Shown: one piece after another, positions 55,734 to 64,000 of the stretch
How positions within the stretch are numbered: the first letter of the stretch is position 1
How the letters are laid out: every line of letters begins with the position of its first letter
DNA from: Cubamyces lactineus
Lineage: Eukaryota; Basidiomycota; Agaricomycetes; Polyporales; Polyporaceae
Length of the DNA stretch: 64,000 nt
Direction of reading: 5' to 3'
Assembly: GCA_022376465.1 (NCBI GenBank)
Contig: JACDTU010000006.1
Location: 372,001 to 436,000, forward strand
Notes under the pieces: model-generated
What the model was told of the DNA's origin: nothing
What the model saw: the letters and a program-made list of their open reading frames with translations, nothing else
Databases searched by the model: none
Translations under genes and position numbers: made by a program

Positions 55734-57275
55734 ATGGCCTCAGTAAACCTCTCGATCCCAACTACAGAGGCGACCTCTCCCATCGCATGCTTGCCCGACG
55801 ACATCCTCTTCGAGCTCTTCCACTCCCTTTACAACACAATACTTGATCACGAAGGAAGCTTGTTCCCGGGCTTCATCAGACCGTCGTTGCACGTCTGTAG
55901 GCGATGGCGCTTCGTTGTGCTCTCCACGCCCACTCTCTGGCGCGAAGTGACCGTGAATGCGCACCCAGAAAGACTGCGATTCTTCCTCACCCATAGTGCG
56001 GACGTACCCAAGATCGTGCGCTTCAAGGATGCCGCTGCGCTGTTTCCGACCTCAGAGCTATCAATGCTGGTCCCATTTCTGGCTTCCATACGGATCCTCG
56101 AGCTGTCTTTCGATTACCTGTCTCCAAGCACGTTCGCCAGGCTTTGGGAGTATCCGCTAGCCTCTCTCTTCTTTAATGCCTGACCTGGGCTTGAGTCACT
56201 CACCTTATATGTTCCTTACGGAGACACAATTGTACGTTGTGACGAAGACCTGCACCTTCGGGCATGTCGCATGCCTCGCCTACGGACTCTCGACATCGCA
56301 TATGTCGTCGCTTCCCCAGACCTGCGCGGCCTCCACCATCTACGTGCTTGGTCATGCACATGGGAAGACGGTTTCCCGGGGCTCATCGCGTTATTGTCTC
56401 GCTGTCCCGACCTACAAACGCTGGATTTGTCTTACTTCCCCGGCGGGTCTCCAGACAACGTAGCGAGCACCCCCGTGGATCCTCGCATCAGCTTGCTCCG
56501 ACTTGAGAAGCTTTACCTTTCCGGATTGGCCTTCCCTGTTTCTGCCGCCCTGGGCTACATCGACGCCCCCCGTGTGCAAGAAGTAGTCCTGGCGCCCGTA
56601 TACAACGGGTACCAACTCCTGTACAGCCAGATCCGGAGCCTGTTCCTCCCAGCATCTCCCACCCACCAAGTGTTGCCATGTATATCGTCAGCAGCCACCG
56701 TTGAGCTCCGCGACGGGTTGCACCGATACGAGATGAAATGTGCTACAGCGCATCAATGCTTCGAACTGGAATTCTCGCATGGACACGGCTTCGAGCCGCA
56801 ACCCACGCTTGCGGTTATTCTTCGCGACTTCGTATACCTCATGGGCCACTGGAGTAGCCGTTTCGTCTACGAGCTCCGCCTCACGAGCGGGTTCACTGAA
56901 CGCGTCCCCCACACGGTCTGGAAAGACGTGTTCATAGCCTGTGAGGGATTAGAGATCCTGCACTGCGTGGTCGTGTATAAGGGCAGCCTGTTGGACATGT
57001 GGGCGGGAATGATGGACGCTATGTCTGCCTTTCCCCCGGGCAAGGCCTGCTGCCCATATCTCTGGTACATCGGCATCCATTGGGCACAGGGGATCTCCTC
57101 GGTCGATAATGCCGAGTCTGAGTTGCAGGGGATGAAGCTTGCGTTACAAACTCGGGCGGAGAGGGGTGCACGGTTGGAGGAGCTCAGGCTCCTTGTTCGA
57201 AACGATGAGCACGGACTCTTCACTGAGAGGGCATTGGGGGAACTGTCTCCGTATGTTACGGAAGCTCACGCGTAG
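55734..57275 (+). pseudogene. F-box protein gene with one in-frame TGA
   Basis: From ATG 55734 the product has an F-box (IACLPDDILFELFHSLYN), the LHVCRRWRFVVLSTPTLW block and leucine-rich repeats. At 56181-56183 a TGA interrupts SLFFNA, and the same frame goes straight on with PGLESLTLYVPYG for 360 more codons to 57275. No donor or acceptor near the TGA allows an intron. It is a recent nonsense mutation, a sequencing error, or a truncated 149-residue F-box protein. Apart from this stop the 513-codon frame is clean. Confidence 0.75.
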
Positions 57276-57414
57276 GATTTAACCTAATTCGATGAAGAGA
57301 TCTCGACTAGTACTCGGATTGCGTTGCAAGTGTAGTCCTACGGGTTTGATTCACCGTTTTACCGCTGCGTTGCGCCGCGACTTGCTGCCAGTGTGCTTCA
57401 GGCTCACTGCAGCC

Positions 57415-57734
57415 AATTCGTCACCAAGCTCCATCTCATAAGCGGGTTCGTTGCGCGCGGCTCTGTTTCGTAATCGCGCTAGAGGGCAGTCACTTGGACA
57501 TGTGGGCGATGGCGGATGCGCCGTCTGCCTGCTCCGACGCGCGCTCGGTATGCTGCCCGAACCTCGGCTACATCCGCGCATATTGGGTGTTGAGACTGTC
57601 TTTGTAACCGGAGTTGACGGCGATGAAGCTCGTTCCGTTGGACGAGCTCTACCTCGTCGGTTGGTTCGACAATGCCGGATTCGCCGAGAGAGCAGTGAAA
57701 GCATTGTCCCCTTACGTTACGAATGCGCATGCGA
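57415..57734 (+). pseudogene. decayed tandem duplicate of the F-box gene 3' end
   Basis: Pieces in different frames match the C-terminus of the gene just upstream. KLHLISGF compares with ELRLTSGF, GSHLDMWAMADAPSA with GSLLDMWAGMMDAMSA, CCPNLGYI with CCPYLWYI, and RAVKALSPYVTNAHA with RALGELSPYVTEAHA. The order is the same, with frame changes in between. Confidence 0.65.
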
Positions 57735-57745
57735 CAGCCTATCCT

Positions 57746-58258
57746 TTCTGATCGCACGGGCACGGCTGGTCGAGGATGCTGATTTTATTACTATATATGT
57801 TTACGGAAGGGACGGCAGTCCAGCGAAGACTATGCACAACGAACGTGTCAATAGCCGGCGAACCGCTGGAACGCAAGGAGGTATGGAGAGGTGTCGCGTA
57901 ACGTATCGTAGCTGAGGGTGAACGGTGTGATATGTGCGTGCAGGGGTGCGGCAGATTAGACATGACGGCGGGCAAAGGGTGACAAGAGGGGGAGAGGGGA
58001 GAGTGGCGAAGGGGGACGGGGTGTAATGGGATATGCAACACGAAACGATGCTCTAGGTGATATATGCAGAATGTGGGGGTGACGAATAGATGTAAGTATA
58101 AACAATGAAGATAGATCCAGCAAAACAACGATGCGGCTCCAGGTAGCAGCGATAGCGCCCAGGAGAGGGCCGATTGTCGTCCAAGAAGTCCCAGTCCGTC
58201 CGCGCCTAGTCCAATCCGTTCCGACTCGTGAGTGTGTGATCCGCGCTGCCGTGGATCA
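57746..58258. other. Intergenic, no gene seen
   Basis: 3' flank of the membrane protein gene to the right. Confidence 0.5.
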
Positions 58259-61200
58259 TCACATTGGATGCCATTCCGATCCGTGCGTGTAGTGTTCCAT
58301 GACGCCCCATGTCGTCTGCGTGCGCCCAGAGCTGCTCGTGGTGCTCTCAATCGTAGCTGGCGCAGTGACGAACGACTGTGGTGCGGTGCTGATGTCCGGC
58401 ATGCTCTCTTGATGAGTAGGTTGTTGTTGTGTGCGGCCTGCGATAGGAACACCACCGCGCTCAGTCGCAACGCTGACAATCGACTGCTGTTCGGAAGGCG
58501 CCTGTGAAATGGTCGACCGAGCGGTGTGCAATTCCTGCTGTGAGCTGTTCGAGCCTGAGCCTGAACCCGAACCAGGCTGCGAAGTGGGAAGAGGTATGTC
58601 CGCCTCCGCTATGTCCGAGATATCATGCACAGCCTCTTCCGCCCTCCACTGCTCGCGCAGAGGGTGGCCAAAGGTGTGATTCTCCGGACTGCTCAAAATG
58701 GCCTCTGACGAGGTGGACGCATACGGCGAATCCGACAGGCGCACCAGCGAGTTGGCTCTTGACCGTACCAGATCAATGGACGACCTTGAAGCCGCACCGA
58801 GCGACTGTATGAACGACTGCGCGCGCGAGCGAGCAGATTCGGAATGCGACGTCGCAGACGTCGTGCGCGAGCGTGAGTTGGACTGCGAAGCACCCGAGTG
58901 TGACCTCGAGCCGTTTGACCGCCTGTGCAGCGAGATCCCACTGCCGCGGTGACGGAGATTGACGAGGGAAGCACGAGGACTCGGTGCGGCGGACAGCAGG
59001 CCCACGCTGTCCTGGCGTTCGGCTTCTTCGATCGAACCCTCCGCCTCGGGGACGTCCATGAGGGATTCGTCGTGCTCGTACTCCTCGTCCGACTCGAACG
59101 AGCCAATGGGGATGGGCCCGAAGGTCGATGGATCCGTCGCCATGCTTTCTGTGCGTGTCCGGGCGCGTGGCCTGCCTGCAGGGTAGACGGCAGGTGAGGG
59201 TGAACCGGGGGACGAAGTCAAGGTTGGCACCGTCCCAGCTCTCGCTCGTCTTTGCACCTGGGGATGGCGCGGCGGCATGGGAATAACGCTCCCGCTGAAG
59301 CTCGAGTTCAGCGGGCTCGGCGCATTGGAGCTGTTGGACCGAGGTGAGTGCGAATCGGTCGATTCGACGTTTCCTGTGGACTGGGTTGACCTGGAATGGC
59401 GCGTCGAACGTGATTGCGTGGACCGCGATTGCGTCGAGTACGGCGTCGAGTGCGTATGTGGGGACATCTGCGACGACGAGACGCTCCCCCTCGGCCGGCG
59501 GAACTGGAAAGGATACCGCGAGACGATGGGGCGGCCAAGACTGGACATCGAGCCCGATGTACGCCTCTCGGAAGACGGCACCTCGCTCTCCCCTTCTTCT
59601 TCCTCCTCTTCCTCCTCTTCTTCGCCCTCACCATCCTCTTCCTCTTCCTCCTCCTCCTCGCCCTCATGCTGTGCACTGCCACTGCTCTCATGAACTTCTC
59701 TCTCCTCGATCGCGGGGGACGGCGGGAACGGGATGACGTCTTCCGACGAGACCTGGGCGCCATACCCAGTAAAAGGGTAAGGCAACCTCATCAAAGGCCC
59801 CGACGGATCTGCCATCTGCTTCTCCCTCTGCTGCACCGCGGGCGCGGGAGGCAGGATGGTCGAGAGCTCCGGGGCAGACTTCGACTTCACACCCGCCTTC
59901 TCGTCGAGCTCGGGCGTGTGCCTAGGGCTCTCAAAGAGATCTCCGGTCAACACGCCGCGCCTCGCAGCATGCGGTGTCGATGGGACGCCGACTGCTGCGA
60001 AGATGTGCTCCATACCCTCAATGGGGACCGGCTGCTCCCGCTCAGCTCCCTCCTTGCCCAGAGCGGACGGGCCGCGCGCGGGCTTGGTCGTAAGACAGAA
60101 GTCGTATGCGTCTTTGATGCGTAAGATCGTGCACTCCTTCCACGTCCAGGGGAGCGCGTCAAAGTCCGAGACGTTGTCGTGATACACCGAGGCCGTCTTC
60201 TCTGCATCCTCTTCCTCCCACCGATACCGTGGTCCGCAGAACCCGGCACAGCCTTGTCCGCTGACGATCCACAGACCGATCCTGTGAGAAGCGCAAGTTG
60301 AGCTGCCGTGCAAGTTAGCGAGTCACCAAGGAAACATACCAGCTAATCAAGAGAACGAGGATGCGCCACGCCGTCCAAGCGGCGTTGGCTATGAGCACAC
60401 CCCGGGCGTAATTCGTTAGTGTCTCGTCGGAGGCGCGGAAGAACGTCCCATCTCTGCGGCCGATGCCTGCATCTGCAAGCGCAACAGCGCCGGGGTCGGG
60501 AGAGGAGAACGCGAGAAGTAGCGCGAGGGATAACGCCGCACGCGGCATCAAAAGCGCAACCGTGGGCAGGTTCTGAGAGTAGAAGTAGAAGGTCTCGGCA
60601 AGGCCGTCCCTGAGGCTGCCGTGCTCGCCGGAGAAGGCGGAGAAGCGGATATGATACATAAAGCAGAAGTTCACGTAGGAAGACATGGCGGCGAAGTTGA
60701 AGGCGGACGAGGAGAAGTAGATGGGGAGGATGAGAGGGCGCTCTGTTTCAAGCGCCACAGAGGTCAGTTGGGCTTCTCAATAGCACACAGGATAGTACTC
60801 ACTGACGCGCCATCTGCGAATGAAGGAGTAGACAAGCTCGTACACAACGAAAACTGCAAAGATCCACGCAACCCAGCAACCGATGTATGCGGCAGCACCG
60901 AGCGCCCAGTTGCGACCGGAACCGGGTACACCGGGTGCCTCAGGGTTGGGATGCTTGGCTACTCTGGAAACCGGTCTAGGCTCAGCAACGTTGAACGGCA
61001 TAGTCAGAGACGGACTCACAGGATCAATATGAATACAGCGTTGAAGTCGAAAAAGGTTTGCAGCGGGATGTGCGCGAAGACGAATACAGGGAAGAGGTAG
61101 TAAAACAGGCGCATTTTCCAGGACGGGTTTCGCAGCAGCTCTAGATGCAGAGCGGGAGAGTTGAACTTTGGCCGAGGTAGCTGCCCCTCCATCCCTCCGG

Positions 61201-61672
61201 CAGAGAACAGCGTCGGCGTGAGCGCGGCACTGGTTGCGCGCGACCATACCCGGGTGTGCGCTGGCCCAGAGAATGCGCGAGACTGCTCCGTAGGCTCCCT
61301 CCGAGGGTCGTTCTCCGTCTGTGAGGCACCTTGCAAACTGACGATGCGTACCGATCGTGGCGTTGGCTTCCTACCCACAGGAAATACGGGCTCGGTGCTG
61401 GGGCCAGCGACAGCCTCGGTGTACATGCCCGCAACCGATGATTGCAAGGTCGAACGGGGAGCGGGTGGCGGAGGACGCTTGGGAAGCCACGACGGATAGC
61501 CCTCAGAGCTTGACGAGACGCCTTGCGGTGACTGAGAGTGGGCCTCAGAAACGGGCCTTGGTCCGTGCGCAGGTGCCCTGGACTGGTCAGACTCGATTGC
61601 CGAGCTCGGTCTTGAGGACGATTTTGGCGAGGCCGACTCCGGTGTAGTTGAATCGTACTGTTGTCGTGACAT
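58259..61672 (-). CDS. large multi-span membrane protein, unknown function
   Basis: Four exons, 61672-61020, 60963-60803, 60742-60340 and 60281-58259, give 1079 residues. I do not recognise the family. Residues 1-190 are disordered and Ser/Pro-rich. About five membrane spans follow (MRLFYYLFPVFVFAHIPL; FNAVFILILVA; IGCWVAWIFAVFVVYELVY; ALLMPRAALSLALLLAF; AWRILVLLISWIGLWIV). The last 640 residues are cytosolic-looking: a short ordered part with YRWEEEDAEKTASVYHDN, a Glu-rich block coded by a GAA/GAG run at 59590-59670, then Ser/Arg-rich repeats. Introns of 56-60 bases lie between the membrane spans. A sensor or scaffold role would be a guess. Confidence 0.75.
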
Positions 61673-63677
61673 AGCCGTAGATTATGTTGAGAGAAACCAT
61701 GCAAGGTCAGTAAGTTATCCAGACGAGAGGAAAGTCCGTAGAAGAGATTAGATGTGGTCTCGCGCGGAGGGGAAGGGGGCAGCAGCGTTGCGGGAACAGC
61801 ACGTCGAGCTGAACACGGGCTCCTGGGTGCTACTGCTGCTGAGGGCCGTGAACGCGAGGGCCTCGTGTAATGACGATGGGCAGCCTCGTGTTGAGCGAGC
61901 AGAGGGACGCGCGAGAGAAACTCTGCTCAGCCCACCGCATCTTCAACATCAACGACCTACCAAATCTGGAAAACCTTGTTAGCCGGCGGACCTGCCCGGG
62001 ATCTGCCTCCGCGTGTGTGCCTGCCGTCAACTTGCTTCTGGACTCCGTTGCAGCGTTTCGGCGGCCTCAAGAAACTGGTTTCAAGGTCGATAATATCCGT
62101 AGCTTGAGAGAGCGTAGGTCAAAGAGCGTAATGGGTGTAGATATTTCAACGAGCGACGTGTTGGTCCTGCAAGGCGCAAGTCAAGGTGGTGGTGTGGAAT
62201 GAAAGTATGTCTGTGCGTGGCTTACCCTCTGATTTCCTCCCTTTCCCCGTTGCCATGTCGATGACTACCGCGCGCGTGCCATTTTGCAGGCCCCCTGCCA
62301 AATTCGAACACATGGATGAGTACGATCGGCGTACGGAGAATGTCATTGTGGCAACTTTCCACAGGGGTAACCGCGTTGCGACCTTGAGGATTAGAAAGCC
62401 GGAGTCTCTGTCGTAATGGGAGTCGCTGCCATGCAACGACGTGCGATAGGCCTCGAGGTTTGTGGGCCCTATTATTCCCACCGCTGACCGTCTCCTGTAC
62501 CCTCACCCATTTCGCACGGGCCAAGCCGAGTGGAAGCAACCGTTTTGTGCACTTCTCTAGCCTTAGCAGCGTTACGGTCGGCGATGACAATGACCAAAAG
62601 GGCGCAGAAGATGTAGATGGTGAGTTGAGTCATTAGTCTTAATCCCTCACTCTGTTAATTATGACGAATGGTCAAAAATGACAAGTGGAAGAAACTCCCC
62701 ACTCTACTTACGCGCATGTGCTCCGACAGGCCTTTCGTCCTATGTACTCCTCGTACAGCTGATATGCGAAGAAGCCGGTGACACGACATAGCATGCGTAT
62801 CACTGGCTTCTATTGCTCGTCATTTGTTTCTGTACGCGATTCAATCAGTAGTACTTGAGCAATAGTCATGGTATGCGCACCGTGAACTGAAGGTGGCCGA
62901 GCCACTAGTGGACGCAGAACGCTTGGTGGGGGCTAGCAGGGCGTTCCTCCTCTCCATACATATATGCACTCGCTCTGCCCGGAGACCTTCTTGCCACCTT
63001 GGGTCAAGGGTCCGGATGGGCGTAGCCGAAGTACGAAATGAAACCATGACGCACGGAGGCATGCAGATACAGTAGGTCTGGCTTTGGGGTGAGCGCAGGT
63101 CTCAAATTGACGCTTCTCACTCTGCGATCTATCTTACACATGGACTGCGCCGTACCAGAAGAGACTCCGCAGGTGGTGTGCGCGCAGGGATGTGGTGGAA
63201 GGAACAAGCTCCGGGCACGAACATCTCACTCGTTGTCTTTATATATGCTCACGGTGCTACAATACTCCTATGCTTCGTACGGACGTCTCGTTCAACGACA
63301 TTGGATGCAGCTGAACGATCCCAAATCCGGCAACTCGCATGCCATTCCGGGAGAATGAACGTCCGACCATGCTGTTTCTAATATTCATGCCGATACCGTT
63401 GGTGAGAGACTATTGGCAATGAGTGTTCGCAAAACGCAGCATGTTCGAATTAAATAAGAGCTCGGCAAATTGTTCTGTACACTGGACAGCTACCTCCTTC
63501 ACATCGTGGAATGAGTATACGGAGGGCCTAGATCTATCAACCGCATGGCGAGCTTGCGATGGTGCTACGCCACCTGGCGGCTGGCCGTAAAGGTTGGGCA
63601 GAGGAGTTAGACCTTGTGCCGTTTCAACGTCAATACAGTATATACTTCCTTCGTGTGGAACACGTTGGGACATGTGC
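61673..63677. other. Intergenic, at most one tiny frame
   Basis: The only candidate is the small minus-strand frame at 62472-62633. Otherwise nothing supported. Confidence 0.45.
62472..62633 (-). CDS. possible small single-span protein or first exon
   Basis: 53 codons starting MTQLTIYIFCALLVIVIAD, one clear hydrophobic span, then a charged stretch (NAAKAREVHKTVAS). A GTGAGG after GAAATGG could be a donor to later exons that I could not find. Short and without a known match, so weak. Confidence 0.3.
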   Translation of the reverse strand: MTQLTIYIFCALLVIVIADRNAAKAREVHKTVASTRLGPCEMGEGTGDGQRWE

Positions 63678-64000
63678 ATGAGTACCCGCTACAAGCCGCT
63701 ACAAGTCCGCCACAATGAGAAAGTTGAGGCTGTCGGCAAACGCCGAGTCCCCTGGCTACGCCTACTTAGTACCAAACACCATGCCAACCAGGCTTCATCC
63801 AATACCACCACGGTCCCCCATCCACTAGAGCGAACCGAAGGCTTGAAGGTACTGCATAAATATTTCGGTGTTATGATGCCCTTCATGCTGACTATGTATA
63901 TTTTCCAAGGTTCACGCGTCCGGATTCAGATCAGCTGCGACCCACCCATCCCAGTCACTTCATCTTTGGGCAATGGAGGAAACTATGAGCAACCTTGTAC
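63678..64000 (+). CDS. open reading frame cut by the right edge
   Basis: From ATG 63678 the frame stays open for 107 codons to the end of the window. It starts MSTRYKPLQVRHNEKVEA and includes a possible membrane span (YFGVMMPFMLTMYIF). It may be the first exon of a gene beyond the edge. An intron could begin at a GT within it, and chance openness is possible. Confidence 0.3.
   Translation, partial: MSTRYKPLQVRHNEKVEAVGKRRVPWLRLLSTKHHANQASSNTTTVPHPLERTEGLKVLHKYFGVMMPFMLTMYIFQGSRVRIQISCDPPIPVTSSLGNGGNYEQPC

Noticed and set aside
1..64000. tRNA, rRNA or CRISPR features
   Set aside because: No T-arm-like GGTTCRANYCC with a matching acceptor stem, no rRNA blocks and no regularly spaced direct repeats were seen by eye. 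A covariance-model scan would be decisive.

Overview
The window is nuclear DNA of a filamentous basidiomycete. An agaricomycete, perhaps a wood-inhabiting polypore, is the best guess. The signs are genes split by many 48-80 base introns with GT..AG ends and CTRAC-like branch sites, a large family of diverged F-box proteins, Ty3 and LINE retroelements, and fungal GPI-anchored wall proteins. The species assignment is inference. Gene models were spliced by hand, and nearly all were checked by frame continuity and by family length.

Left end (1-5.6 kb): nested retroelements. A Ty3/gypsy element on the minus strand (gag plus one LTR) has landed in the endonuclease domain of a plus-strand LINE. The LINE keeps its reverse transcriptase, C-terminal zinc knuckle and a TC-repeat tail. 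A second copy of that tail lies at 16.9 kb, beside a 217-base foldback repeat.

6-13 kb: a GT15 mannosyltransferase (12 exons), a nucleotidyltransferase-like protein and the HAD phosphatase MDP1 (8 exons). 13-30 kb: F-box territory, with intact genes at 13.2, 15.1 and 24.7 kb and broken ones at 17.7 and 29.1 kb. A copper amine oxidase (10 exons), a cluster of TGTCCG motifs and an unrecognised nuclear-looking protein sit among them.

30-53 kb: a dense housekeeping block. It holds a DUF2470 membrane protein, the U5 snRNP protein Dib1 divergent from cyclophilin H, a FYVE-less Fab1/PIKfyve-like lipid kinase, a short-chain dehydrogenase, a CFEM-like GPI protein, a KPWE-domain (PEX39-like) protein, a Thr/Gly-repeat GPI protein, an IVY1-like protein and SUMO. 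Dib1 and cyclophilin H are both U4/U6.U5 tri-snRNP components and share a 261-base intergenic region. The cyclophilin gene appears to contain a 3-base microexon.

53-64 kb: an unrecognised membrane-anchored protein, three more F-box remnants, a 1079-residue multi-span membrane protein, and an open frame running off the right edge. Most stretches not listed as genes hold no reading frame I could support.
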